Positions 21,160-33,067 of a stretch of 64,000 nucleotides of DNA are shown here, in pieces. A model generated the notes under the pieces. The model made no database searches. It saw only the letters and a program-made list of their open reading frames with translations, and was not told the DNA's origin. Both the position numbers and the translations under genes were made by a program. The DNA comes from Antrodiella citrinella (lineage: Eukaryota; Basidiomycota; Agaricomycetes; Polyporales; Steccherinaceae). How positions within the stretch are numbered: position 1 is the stretch's first letter; every line of letters starts with the position of its first letter. The stretch is from positions 1 to 64,000 of the forward strand of contig SGPM01000047.1 of assembly GCA_004802725.1 (NCBI GenBank). Direction: 5' to 3'.

Positions 21160-22221
21160 TCACCACCGTCCGTTCCCCGCTCTATCATTCCCATAACTCG
21201 GCGGCGCAGGGTATCCATTCCCATTCGACACCATACCCGTCGCCGCCGCCGGGTAATTACTATTAGGACCCGTATTGTTCGCCGCCAACACCGCCGCCCC
21301 CAGTCCGCCCCCACCGCTCTGCTGCTGCATCGCGAGGAGCCGGTCCTTGTCGAGCTCGCCCTTGTGCACGCCCTTGGACATGCGGAGGTCGAAGAAGAAG
21401 GTGAGGAGGTAGAACGTGTACCCGAAGGCGATCGTCCACTCGAGGACGGCGCCGACGTTGACGGCGGTGTAGAGCGTGATGGCGAACGCGACGGCGAGGA
21501 CGATCAGGAGACCGGCGATCACGCCCTTCACGACGTACGCGACTTTGAGCTTGCGGATTTCGTAGAAGTCGTGGCTGATCCAGCGGTACTGCAATTCAAC
21601 GAAGGGAAAGGCTCTCGTTCAGAAGGGAAATGCGGGAAGGGGGAAGGTGCGTTTACCTCGATAATGGTAAAGATGGCACTGAGACCGACACCGAGAATGA
21701 ACACCAGGAGGAACACGCGGTGAAGACTCGGGTGGCGTTCCGTGTCAAATATGGACAGCAGGATCAAGCCTGCTCCTCCGATGAATGAGCCGAGAATGGC
21801 AAGAGACGAGAAAACCTGCTCGCGTCTTCGCATCGTCGGGATCAGCCTGCGGAGATGAACACGGTCATGCCCGGGGCGTAGGTAAGCCGGGAGGACGATG
21901 ACTCACCTGCCTGAGTGCCGCAGCCACCGCTCGACGGAGAGCGCGAGGAAGAACGACACGCCGGTGATGACGCAGCCGACGATGAAGAGCGGTTTGAGGA
22001 TGTCAGCACCTACGTCGGATATGTAGGCGATGCTGCCGTCTTGCGATTTGTAGCGCGGCCGCCCTTGCGCGAGCCATGTGATGAGCATGGCGAGAAGGGT
22101 TGCTGTAGGGAGAGGTGAGTGTTGTGCACGCGGTGTTTGTGAAGGGATGCCTACAGAACCACATGAATGCTCCGAGCAATGGTATCCACACATACGCCCA
22201 ATGTTGGTGAGCTCTCAGCAT
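21160..22221 (-). CDS. Sfk1/DRAM/TMEM150-family membrane protein
   Basis: Exons 22221-22155, 22102-21907, 21846-21657 and 21588-21160 keep frame and give 293 residues. Several hydrophobic segments are visible: 'HWAYVWIPLLGAFMWF', 'LLAMLITWLAQG', 'PLFIVGCVITGVSFFLAL', 'LAILGSFIGGAGLILLSIF', 'VFLLVFILGVGLSAIFTII' and two more near the C-terminus. The signature 'AYISDVGA' after the second segment and 'RWISHDF' later are typical of the Frag1/DRAM/Sfk1 family. Yeast Sfk1 works with the Stt4 phosphatidylinositol 4-kinase at the plasma membrane. The Pro/Gly/Asn-rich tail is cytosolic-looking. Orthology to Sfk1 itself is likely but not proven. Confidence 0.88.
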
Positions 22222-22837
22222 GGTGGTTAGGTATGTTGCGAGGAATGTGGACGCGTTTTTGGTGAATGCATGTTCTCCACAGCGGCAAACAAGGAGTGAC
22301 GTCTGACTGTCAGCTGAACGGGTGACCGGGACCTGTACAGTAATGCTGTGTCGCTCTTTCTCTTAGCATGATCGATACGCCATGTGCCTCCCAATTCACA
22401 ACCAGTGTGGTCACTATTATTCAGGAATCAGGACGCGGAAAAATGTGGTATGATGCGTATGCCCCTAAGCGATCACCAGAAAGATACGGATAAGAGAAGG
22501 GTAAAAAAACCTGTGGCGGAGCAGAGGCACAAAACAGGATACAGAGTTACAACATCAACATGTGCAAAGGAAGAAACGAGACCAGCGGACTGAACGAGAT
22601 GAAAAAGACGGGCTGAAAGGGGACAAGGCAAAGACAAAGTGCTTGAGGGCGTGCTAGAAATGCGCAGTCGGGGATGTGTGTATCAAACAAGGCGTGTCGT
22701 GACGAGAGATGTGGGAAACAATAATGATGCATGGTGTGTGAGTCGTCCCCGTCCGATCAAAATCCTCGATTCCATATCAACTGGAGGGCGAAGTGCAGAT
22801 GAACGGACAGCCGGTGCGTATGTCATTGGGGGAACAT
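22222..22837. other. Intergenic region without a supported gene
   Basis: About 600 bp holding the promoter of the Sfk1-like gene and the 3' region of the FrnE-like gene. No coding motif seen. Confidence 0.5.
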
Positions 22838-23863
22838 TCATGAGTCCTCGTCGCATGTCGGTGCCGGGGGCACATGCGGAGGTGATGCTGGCTTGTCGAC
22901 TTGCGCGTTCGCAATCTTATTGAATATCTGGAGGATGAATTGTCAGGAACTGCAGCAAGAGGAAAGAAAATCACACCCATCAGGATGTGACAAACGCACC
23001 TGCACGTAAGTGTCGGCGCTTTGGCCTCCACTCACCGCCCACTTGCTGTCGATAACGACAAAGGGGACACCAGTGACGCCCTTCTTTCGCACGTCTATCA
23101 TCATCTGTTCCACCTCTGCCTGGCATTCGTCTGATCGCAAAAATGCAAGAGCCTGTGGCGCGTACTCAGCAAACGCAGGCTTGAGAAATAGATGACAAAG
23201 ACAAGCGCACCTCCTCCTCGGACATGATAGTGTGTTCTGCCGCAGCCTTCGCCAAGACTTCCTCGTCCGCCATATTCACTCCGTCCGCAAAGTAGGCCTT
23301 GAACATGTAATTCAGGAGGGGGAGCTGCAGCCGCTGTCCGCCGAGTTGCCATGCTTTCAGCAGCAGTCGATGCGCGATGGTCGTTTGGGCAATGTCACCA
23401 CTGAACATTTTGCTGAATCATCGAATATCAGCATTGGAATGGAAAACCGGAAACACATGTCTGACCGGCAGCGACTCGCCGATCAGAGGAAGGAACACAG
23501 CGTTGTAGGTCGAATAGAGGAGGAAATGGCTCACATATCCAGACCAATCTCCTCTGCCCTCTTTTCCACTGCAAACGCGATGCTCTCAGCCTTCGCCGGA
23601 CCGAAGCGCGAGTCGTAGTATTCCTTTTTGGGGATGACTTGGCCTTCCAGGAGGCTTGGCTGGAGCTTATAGGGCCTGTACTCGATTTCGAACTGGACAG
23701 GCTTGTCCCTACAGCGGTCGATGGCGGTGTCCATCTCGCGCTGGCCGATGTAGCACCATGGGCAGATCTGTAAGCGGGCGGTGAGTAGCGGTGCAAGGAC
23801 GGCGGGGAGGGTGCGTACGATATCCGAGAAGACGAGGAGCTTGATCACCCGGGGAGGCTGCAT
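22838..23863 (-). CDS. DsbA/FrnE-type thioredoxin-fold oxidoreductase
   Basis: Exons 23863-23819, 23767-23535, 23412-23211, 23152-23000 and 22927-22838 give 240 residues. The active-site region 'DIICPWCYIGQREMD' carries the C-P-W-C motif of the FrnE group and is formed across the first intron. Further family features are 'YRPYKLQP', 'RFGP', 'AHRLLLKAW', 'LLNYMFKAYF', 'ECQAEVEQM' and the cis-Pro loop 'GVTGVPFVVI'. No signal peptide is present, so it is probably cytosolic, as for fungal 2-hydroxychromene-2-carboxylate isomerase/FrnE relatives. The substrate is unknown. The second intron (122 nt) is longer than the others. Confidence 0.92.
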
Positions 23864-24113
23864 GCTATGAGAATGAAAGTATGATGGAGGGAAGAGCAGG
23901 AGACGGGGCAGGGTATATAAGAGGCCAGTTTACAAATACGATGTCCATGGCGATTGGTGAGCGGAACGCAACCCAGATGTGACCATGTGACCGTGACTCG
24001 ATGTGCTTGCTCAGCGCTGCGTCACGGTGATATATTTACGGCCGCACCTCCCTGTCCCCGAATCATCCATCCTTGCATGCCAAATCCTGTGAGACATTCT
24101 GACAGCGCAAAAC

Positions 24114-24700
24114 ATGACCACCGCTCGGCGCTACCCTTCCCGCGAATCCCTGCCCAGATCCGATCTGGCACACCGGGATCTGCCGACTGCAGTCACTCTT
24201 CTCTGTGACGAGCGAATGGCCAAGCACTCTCCTCCGCCGACACGCGCCTCTGCTCTTCTCAATGCAGTTGCAGCACTACGTATGCGTACTTCCCATTTTG
24301 CTTCCGGCCAAAGTAAGTATCAAGCTAGCAACTCGCTAGTCAATAATGCCCCCCGCCTACAGGCTCTCATCTCAGTCATCTTCCGCGCATCCTTATGTAC
24401 AGTGCAGCGCTACCTGTCCAACCAGCCGTGTTACACCTTCAACAGCCCCATCAGCCGGCAATACCTCTTCTTTCGTTCGATCGAACATACTACCGCAGAA
24501 ACTTTGCCTTATACTGTCGTTCCGCTTCGGCGTCACACGTGAGGATCGATCCCTTCTGGTGCAAGCCTTTCTTACCTCACCTTATAAGGAAGTGCGCATG
24601 TCCCGGCCGCCGTCACATGTATCCTGGCCGCTCTTATACTGCCCGCTCGATTTTTGTCTGCACACAAGACGACGTGGACTGTAACTTGCTACTAGCAGGC
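24114..24700 (+). CDS. Doubtful two-exon gene of unknown function
   Basis: An ATG at 24114 opens a frame rich in Arg, Ser, Ala and Leu ('MTTARRYPSRESLPRS'), with a possible donor at about 24314 and acceptor at about 24362. Two frames remain open after the acceptor, one Ser/Thr/Pro-rich and one hydrophobic, and I cannot choose between them. No motif is recognised. It is divergent from the FrnE-like gene, and a TATA-like 'tatataag' lies at about 23914. It may be non-coding. Confidence 0.25.
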
Positions 24701-27700
24701 TTCATCTAATCGAGCCGTGCATTCCTTGCTGCCGGCCTGTGTGCCAGGCGCCCGGGAAGCTAGCCACCCAAGAATTACAAGACGTATTTAATATCCTTCT
24801 CCTCCCGTCCTCGTGGCAGCTATGCCCCGGCTCTGAGGTCTTGTAGCACCTTCATCTAGCCTTTTATCACCTGGAAGTCCTTCGCCGCTAGTCAGCTGTC
24901 TCTAGGCTTTGTCATTTCGCCGTAGGCCTGGTCTCGTTCTGACACAGGAATTACCCACCACGATGCCTTGGAACGGTGCAGAATAAACCTTCATCGCACC
25001 TGGAGCCCTTCTCCACCGACGCCCTTTGGCTGTCTGGTTTCTGCCGAGGTGCCTTGGGCCCTTCGCTGAAGGACAGACGATCGGCGCTTTGCGTTGTCAT
25101 TGGTGGGCCAGCGGAACGGGATGAAGTTGGCTGGCTGGTGTTCTCTCACAGAGGACATCTCTCCGATAATCATGGAATGAAAGACTCGCCACTTGAACCT
25201 ATATCTGCCCTTCGCGGATCTGTTTTCTCGCCCGAGGTCAAACGTAACAAGATAATCTTAACGCTCGATACAGTCATACGGCCGTCTACTATTTTGTCTG
25301 TCGTCGTTCCCCCGGCCTGCGATACCACACACAGAGGTATGCATTCCTTCCATTTAGAGGTTCAAGCCCACTCTTCCTTTCCTTCGTGCTGACAAAAATT
25401 ACACCGCAGTAAATCAGCCCACGGGGGTTCTTAATCTTAAATTACCAAAGCCCACCCTATCCCACCTCNAGTAGCACCCACTGCAAACGGACCACCGGGC
25501 TTCAAACCGCGGTCCAAGTGACGAGAAAATGAGGGTTCTGAGAGCGCTTGCTGATTGAGAATGTACACACGAACTGTTAGGCCTGCGTTGAGGATTTCCT
25601 ATCGCGATGGATCCGCTCTCGAGGTCTGTGCCAGGTGCCTCCGTGCGCGGCGGCGAACGAGCTCAAGCACAACCGCACTTGCAGACGGTCGGTCCCCCCG
25701 CTGGGAGGCAGCGCTCGATCGTATCGGGTTGGGTCCTGCCGGGGTGTGTTGGTATGTCTTCTGGAGCTACAGGCGGTGGGTATGAATTGAAAGGGACGCA
25801 AGTGCCACCCCATGCCCTTCTGCTGATGGGTCTTCGTCAGCACTGTTCTCGATCGTGAGTGCGTGGTGGTTTCTAGATTCCATCTAGATGGCAACCGGAA
25901 TTTGGGTGCGTGGTACTGTTGCGTTGGCGGTTCGGTCACATTTACACGGTGGGCTGGCCTTTGTACGACGGTGCAGCGGATTATGGGCGTGGCTGGAGGA
26001 GGGATTGTGCGCAACTTGAAGTTGAACCATGATTACCGCATCTGATGCAGATCTACGAAACTCCGATTCGAATCCCTATAGACGGACCGACAGACCGTAC
26101 CACTCGACGGGCCCTGCTGTCAGATACGCACTCCAGCAGCGATGTGCTCTTCAAATCTAAACATACGCTTCCCGCGACGCTCCTCCCTCCCGCGTCCACA
26201 AGCATCCACAAGCATCCACCGTCAACTCCGAGTCTGTCTTCGAGAAACTCAGCGCTAGCTATAGTAGCTATAGCGCGCGTCAGAGTTGCCGTGAAGCTTG
26301 CAGTATCTTCGTACTGTCCTTCTGATCCAGTCAGATGCTTTCCGCAACATGTACATGGTGGAACTTGTATGTAGAACAAAGATCGGACTCTGGGCGTGTA
26401 TTGTACGGAGATACGCTCGCATTAGCAGATTACGACCTGGTCACATGGTGTAGTAGGCACGCCACCTGGACAAAGCGGATCGACGCGACGGACGGTCGGG
26501 AATCGACAACGACGAGAAGGTGGCGCCATTCATTCGTTCGCATACACTCGTACGGCTGCCTAATAGAGTACGTGATGGCCCGGTGGAGACAACTGGTCGT
26601 TCCACTTCAAAGATGTCTTGCACTGTGGCGTACTACAGTGGCACCATGTATGACAGCCAAAGAAGTCCGACAGAAAATGGGAAGGACAAACGCTATACCG
26701 GTGATATGGCCCGCCCGAAAACTCGCTGCAGTCGACGTAAATTGTTAAAAGCATAAGATATCACCAGACGTCATGTAACCACTGACAGAGAATTGTTCTT
26801 TGCTTACTTCATCCCTTCGCAGCCCGTGACTTACAAATAGCAGGTTGCTGACCGGGATCACATAAAGGTCCTGACGTGCAGTGTAGTAGCGCATAGGAAC
26901 AGGCAGACCGAGTCAAAAAGACGTGTATGGAAAGGACTGTGAGTGTGTGTAGAATGGAGACAATAGGGCAAAGAGAGCTTACCAATACATCTGCTTGAAC
27001 GTGAGAAGACGTGGGACTTTCTTGCCCGAGGGAGCATCATGGTCGACGGCCGTACGCGATGAAGTCGGCGACCATGACTGGAAGGACGCCTTGCGCCGAA
27101 GCCCGACGCGCAGAATCACACACCGGCGCGGGCGTCTGCACAGTCCGAGGGCAGAGCGGAGGTTGGTTTTGCGTTTTGAGTTTTTCTTGCGAGGCTGCGC
27201 GCGGGGGAGAAAAACGGGACGTGTGGCGTAGGCTTTGTCATCCGTTGTCAGAGGTCGTGCGTACGAACGAGAGGGTCCCTAGAGCTGTGGACGCGTGTGG
27301 GGCCAAGTAGGGCCTGTGCTGCGCAAAATCGGCTGAGTCACGGCGTGCTCTATCTCTCATCCCGGGATGATACGAGGATGCGTCACAGCAGGTGTTTTCC
27401 ATGAGGAGGCCATGAGTAGCGACGGGGTAGAGGGTGTGATGGCGAGTTTGGTTAAATACCGTGCAGGTATGGGAAAACGCGTCAGTGATGGAATGGAATG
27501 CCGGTGGTTCGTGCGCAGACAATGGCATTGCAGCACATCCAGACCGAATCCGCAGAGGAAGGGATGCCAACAGGAGTAGCATTCAGTCTGGTGACCTGTA
27601 TTTGGCAGGATGGCGTTCCGGAGACCCAGGGAATGAAGGAGCGGGGCCCTGACCCGGTGAGTGTTAACCGGAAATTACGAACACAGATATTGAAGGCACA

Positions 27701-28014
27701 GCACAAGCATAGCAGCCAGCAATTTCGAGACAGACCGACGAGGAGAACATGCGAAACGACATACGAGAATACGAGACCTGTAATGCTGCGTCGTTGTCGA
27801 GCGACGGATTGGCGCGCGACGGAGCAAGCGGAAAGAAGCGCCAGTGCAGTGCCTGGACAGTGTTGGCGCCCGAGGATACTCGCAAAGTTTTGCACTCCGC
27901 CCGCTGTTTTGATTCTCGTTCCCCCCTTTCTCCCGACGTCCATCCAGGACGTCCTCGTCGTCCAACCTTCCTTTTCTTGACCCCCCGCCTTCACCCACTG
28001 TTCATTCTGTCCAA
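24701..28014. other. Gene-poor stretch of 3.3 kb upstream of casein kinase I
   Basis: No open frame here has a recognisable domain, biased codon pattern or consistent splice sites on either strand. Single features are an N at 25469, short 'ccacaagcat' repeats near 26200 and a small partial palindrome at about 26251-26276. The last few hundred bases must include the kinase promoter and 5' untranslated region. Confidence 0.5.
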
Positions 28015-30727
28015 ATGACAACTCCCCACGTAATCGCCTCATCCTCGGGGCACGCCTCCCAGTCCGCCACGTCCAACGGTATCGTAGGCACTCATTTTCG
28101 TGTTGGAAAGAAGATTGGAGAGGGCTCTTTCGGTGTCGTCTTTGAAGGTCTGTCGCCTCTTCAGTGAACTGTAGCGCATGGGCGCGGGATAAGACGGTGT
28201 TGTTGAACAAGTCGCCAGGCACCAACATCTTGAACAGCCAACCAGTGGCTATCAAGTTTGTGCGTATCTTTCGCCTCTTTGCTCGTGGTCTCCTTTGACC
28301 GACAGTGCAATGTAGGAACCTCGCAAGTCTGAAGCCCCCCAACTTAGAGATGAGTACCGGTCGTACAGAACGCTCAATGGCACACGTGAGTCTTGTCGTC
28401 GTCGGTGGTGCCAGCGGCTCCAGGGCTCGGGCACACGCTCACGACAGTGAGCTTGTACCGTTCTTTGCGCGTCGTTTGCCTGCCACATGCCTCATTCAAG
28501 CTTCATCTAATATCCGTGTTCCAGCTGGGGTGCCGCAAGTGCATTACTTTGGTCAGGAAGGCCTGCACAACGTTCTCGTAATCGACCTGTTGGGCCCCAA
28601 TCTCGAGGACCTGTTCGACATGTGCGGCCGTAAATTCACGATTAAGACGGTGTGCATGGCTGCGAAGCAGATGGTGAGTCTGTCCTCCGCCACTCTTTTC
28701 ATTTTCTCGACCCTGCGCCCGTGGTGCATTTAGTTGTACTCGGAATGCTCCCGGCTTTCCGTTTCTCTTCCCCGAGTCTCAGCCCCAGTCAATCTTCAGT
28801 GCGTCGTCGGTGTCAGTCGAGGGTCCTAGGTTTCACTATGCAACCGACCGACTTGGCGTTGTTGAATCACGACTTGATGATATCTGGATGACGTACAGAT
28901 CAACCGGTCACCTTGTAATTCGTTTCCTTTGATTGTGTTCGGATACCCAAGGGCAATGCACATTATACTAACACGGATGCTTGATTCCGCATTGTAGGTC
29001 ACTCGCGTCCAGTCCATCCACGAGAAGTCCCTCATTTACCGTGACATCAAGCCAGACAACTTCCTCATTGGCGTACCAGGCTCCAAGACAGCCAATACAA
29101 TTCATATAATCGGTAAGTTTGACTATTTCCGTCTGACCATGGCGTGGCTTCTGTCCGGTCGGATTGCCATACAAGGTTATTTGGCTTCTGGGGCGGCGAG
29201 TAACCTACTAAGGCAACGTCCGGTGTCAAGCTAAGTCCGGACGAATGCAGCGTTGCTCGTACCCCTCGTGCTGATACACGATGAGCCCCATTCTGCCTCA
29301 GCTGTCTCACAGCCTTTCAGTGCATGCATACTCCATGGGGATGAGGAGCCTTCCAATCCCTTTGTCACGAACATCTCCATCTGCAACGCCTCCTTACGTC
29401 GTGGTTTTGACCGCTAATCTTCGCCACACTCATTGTCCCAGATTTCGGGATGGCGAAGCATTATCGTGACCCGAAGACCAAACAACACATTCCTTACAGG
29501 GAGCGCAAGTCGCTGTCGGGCACGGCCCGGTACATGTCCATCAACACTCACATGGGTCGCGAACAATCGCGGCGAGATGACCTCGAGTCGCTCGGACATG
29601 TCTTCATGTATTTCTTGCGCGGAGGTTTGCCATGGCAGGGTTTGAGGGCTGCCACGAACAAGCAGAAGTACGAGAAGATTGGTGAGAAAAAGCAAAGTAC
29701 GGCCATCGACGAGCTTTGCGAAGGTTTCCCAGGTAAGCAAACTCAAATGTTCCGCTGCTGACTGGCGTGGAATGCTCAATATGACCTTCTTTGCTATCGG
29801 CGGTGTTCAGACGAGTTCGCGATCTATATGAACTACGTTCGCAAGCTCGGATTCGAGGAGACGCCAGATTACGACTTCTTGCGAGAACTATTCACCACGA
29901 TTCTGAAGACGCTCAGTGAGCCTGAAGACGGCGTCTTCGACTGGATGCTTCTCAACAACGGCAAGGGCTGGGAAGCAGGACACGTTAGTATCCTCATGTC
30001 TAAGCTTACTCGTCCATTTCGTGGGTCTAAGCATACCCTTCAGACGCCATCAACATTGCTCGCCCAAGCTCATGCCAATGCCTCCACACCGCACACGCCG
30101 CACCGCTCTCGGGAGCACGGTGCTCAACGTCGCTCACGACAGCCGCTGGAACAGCCAGCTTCGCCTTCGTCGCCGCTGGTATTGGCTCCCACCCCTGCGC
30201 ATGTGAAGAGCAGCCGCAGGGCCGAGCACGGCGGGTCTCGTGGCGGGTCAAGAGAGCATATCAGCGTGCAACCACTGGCGCCTACAAGCCGCCGTGCAAG
30301 CCAACAACGTGATGCCAGGGACCGTGACGCGGCAGGGCTGCAAGCGCCACATCCGTACGCAGCGTCTCCTCCTGGTACAGGCACGACAGGCTTCCGGACG
30401 AACGCGTACGGTCGAACCTCACCGGTACGTCCCAATAGCAGCGCGGGCAATGTGCAACAACTCAATGGTAATGGAACGGGGTCGACTGCGGTTGGGGGGA
30501 CGCACAATAATACTTCCGAATCGTTCTTGTACGGTGGACAGGTGCAACCAGGTAAGAACGGCGTTGATGCCAATGGGATGGGCGGTACGGTGAGAGGGGA
30601 GCAGATGAATGGTGCGAGGGGTATGGGAGTCTATGATCGTGACCAGATGGGGAGAGGAGTGGGTGAACAGGTTGACGACATGCCGAGGAAGAAAGGGTTC
30701 TGGGGAGCGCTCTGCTGTGCGAGTTAG
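28015..30727 (+). CDS. Casein kinase I, membrane (Yck) type
   Basis: Exons 28015-28147, 28219-28259, 28316-28385, 28525-28673, 28998-29112, 29442-29732, 29811-29983 and 30044-30727 keep frame and give 551 residues. The motifs are '[13 protein letters not shown]', '[19 protein letters not shown]', '[14 protein letters not shown]', '[12 protein letters not shown]', '[10 protein letters not shown]' and the CK1-specific '[11 protein letters not shown]'. The long tail is Pro/Ser/Gly/Asn-rich and ends 'FWGALCCAS', so two Cys near the end could be palmitoylated as in yeast Yck1/Yck2, which act at the plasma membrane. Introns 4 and 5 are about 324 and 329 nt. The last intron, 29984-30043, is exactly 60 nt without a stop, so its retention would add 20 residues. 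Confidence 0.95.
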
Positions 30728-32091
30728 AAGAAAGCTGGAGTGCTACCTGCCGTTGGCGCGGGCGCACTGGTTGCGCCGTAGCGCTTTTGTGAGTCCAGTT
30801 CTCCGTTACGACCGTACATGTTCTGATGTGCTTCTCCTCAGTCATTATCCGACCTTCAGTTCTATTTCACGACCACTAGTTCTTACGACCAACTCAAGTT
30901 CAGCGTTATCGTCTATCCTAGTCCCCTAACCTAGTGCAACAGTCTCTCTCACGACCCCACGTCTCCTCCATGTCCCTTGGATTTACCTCAGAGCCAACTT
31001 TGATCGTACCCCCCTGCTGCCCTGCTGACGACTCCCTCGACGAACCTCACACATAAATCCATCAACAATGCATCACCTGATACCCCACAACGCACACACA
31101 CATTGCATTTCCACCGATCGACAGTCAAACACCATTTGTCAATAAACAACGATGCATGCACACACACACACACACATCCACCCTCGTCCTCGTCCTCCCT
31201 TTTCCCTCGTCGCTCTTGCTTCGCCAGCGTGGTTGGTTTTTTTTTCCTCTGCTGCCTAATCCATCTTTCTCCGCTAAAGACTTGACTATGAACGCTTTGG
31301 TTTGTTGGAAAGAAAAACACCCCGTCCGTTCTTTGAAGTTACCCCCACCCACCTAGCTCTCGGCTTTTTTCTTTTCTTTTGTGACGTTTTCTTTATATCC
31401 CCCCTTCCTTTTTTTTTTGTGTCTACGACTTGCGCTTTCCCTCTCGATTGATTGATTTCTGCTTTGTGTAATAGTTGAACTTATTCTACAGTCAGGTCTT
31501 TATTTTCATCAGATGAAGTGACATTTTCGTCGAGGGATATGGAGCTTGTACATGTGCTGTCGAGTCTCGAGAGACGTCTCGTTCAACGTTCATCTCCAAT
31601 CGCACAAGAACCTCTGACCACCACGGCGACGACTCGGGGGAATGTGTCGGAAGCGGCTCCATGTCGGCGAGAGGGTCGCACCCTGATATCGCGGAACTCG
31701 CCGGGACATCGCACCGTATGAGATTGGAAGCAGCCGAGAGCAAGGCCAAGAGCCTCACGTGCGACACACCAGTCGCGTCGCGTCGTCCTAGCCGTCGAGT
31801 ATGGAACGTACTAGCTAGCCGAGAAGGGTTACCATGGACAGTAAGCATTGACACGTATGCATTGGGTTCGTACGAATTGTGATGGAATGGGAAGAGCGAT
31901 GACAAACTAGTTATACACATAGAGAAGAAACAGCGGCGTAACAAACGAGGACGACAACACTGGCAGACAACATGCACATGAAGAGAAGACGATACGGAGA
32001 TTAGAGTCTATTGGGGGATTAAACCTGTCAATACTGTTGCATGGATTCCAAAAAAAAGCAAAGCTGAAGAATGCGAATGCGAAGATAACAA
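30728..32091. other. Casein kinase 3' region and intergenic space
   Basis: About 1.36 kb. A C/T-rich, AC-rich stretch at 30940-31430 probably belongs to the kinase 3' untranslated region. I see no gene on either strand. Confidence 0.5.
31155..31177. repeat. (CA)n microsatellite
   Basis: Ten or more uninterrupted CA dinucleotides in the 3' flank of the casein kinase gene. Confidence 0.9.
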
Positions 32092-32721
32092 TTACTTCCT
32101 CTCCTTCCACGCGTTGTCGAGCCCGAGTCTCGAGTTTCGTTCGGCGACGTCAGGTTGATCGGGCTGCGGGTTCTTGCTGGGCAACTCCCTCGCGCCCTTG
32201 GAGGTGGTGGCTTTGTCCATGAGACCTAACCCACCCCTGCTCCCACCTCTCGCACTCATCTCACCGGGGGCCTCCCGATACCTGACGCTCGAGCTCTCCT
32301 TGACCCCGCTTTCATTCTGTGGCACAGCGGAGGTAAGGTAAGGATGAGCGAAGCTGGTACTGGTGGACGAACGTGGTCTTTGGACGGGAGCCTCCGTCGC
32401 GGTGTAGTTCTGGTACGGCGCGGACGTCGGGTACGCGCCGGACGGCACTTCGTAAGGGGTGTTGGCAGGGTCGGGCTCCGACACCACGTAGTAGGTGCGT
32501 CGCTGACCTGCGGCGGATGACTCGTATACGTGGTCCTGCTGCTTCTCGTAGAGAGAGGAGACCTGGGATGAGGGTGCGGGTGGGGTCTCGAGCGGGGACG
32601 CGGCGGAGAGGACGGCGAATGGACTGTGGAAGGCGCGGTGACTGGTCGTGGGTCGGGTCGCTTGGAGCGAACGCGACAAAGAGCGCGTGTGCTTAGACAA
32701 TGTGCGGAATGACGAGGACAT
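32092..32721 (-). CDS. Small protein with mitochondrial-like N-terminus, unknown function
   Basis: A single exon of 209 residues. The N-terminus 'MSSSFRTLSKHTRSLSRSLQ' is rich in Ser, Arg and Thr and has no acids, as in mitochondrial presequences, and 'HRAFHSPFA' could be a cleavage region. The middle 'RRTYYVVSEPDPANTPYEVP' is the most protein-like part. The rest is Ser, Gly, Ala and Pro-rich, ending 'DVAERNSRLGLDNAWKERK'. No family recognised. An AT-rich TATA-like box lies about 90 bp upstream. It could also be cytosolic. Confidence 0.7.
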   Translation of the reverse strand: MSSSFRTLSKHTRSLSRSLQATRPTTSHRAFHSPFAVLSAASPLETPPAPSSQVSSLYEKQQDHVYESSAAGQRRTYYVVSEPDPANTPYEVPSGAYPTSAPYQNYTATEAPVQRPRSSTSTSFAHPYLTSAVPQNESGVKESSSVRYREAPGEMSARGGSRGGLGLMDKATTSKGARELPSKNPQPDQPDVAERNSRLGLDNAWKERK

Positions 32722-32806
32722 GATAGGAGAGTAGACGTTAGCGTTGAAAGTGGACGTGAAAGTGGGAGGAAAGATGGAGGAAAAGGGGGGAAAGGAGGAG
32801 TGAGTT

Positions 32807-32815
32807 AAATATATA
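32807..32815 (-). promoter_or_regulatory. TATA-like box of the 209-residue protein gene
   Basis: 'tatatattt' on the minus strand about 90 bp before the start codon, between purine-rich and mixed sequence. Confidence 0.45.
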
Positions 32816-32987
32816 GGCTGGATCAGGTGGTGAAGAGGATCGACCCATTTCTGTTTACCCCGCTGAATAACCGATTCTATTTGGGAAGGTTTCGCATCTC
32901 AGACCACTCGACCTCACACGACTCACCTGGTGACACCCACATCATCAGAACCCACATCTACATACCTCGGAACGTCGTCCTTGTATC

Positions 32988-33067
32988 CCTTCGATAGCTC
33001 AGTTGGAAGAGCGCAAGACTGTAATTGGATAATCTTGATGTCGCTGGTTCGATCCCGGCTCGAAGGA
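32988..33067 (+). tRNA. trnY: tRNA-Tyr (GTA anticodon), second identical copy
   Basis: All 80 bases, including the small intron after the anticodon, equal those of 17226-17305. The flanks are unrelated, so only the gene body is conserved. Confidence 0.95.

Noticed and set aside
14581..25469. Ambiguous bases at 14581, 14689 and 25469 as signs of heterozygosity
   Set aside because: Three isolated Ns are too few to separate allelic difference from poor base calls.
31125..31352. Frames across the CA repeat
   Set aside because: They are produced by the microsatellite and C/T-rich untranslated sequence.
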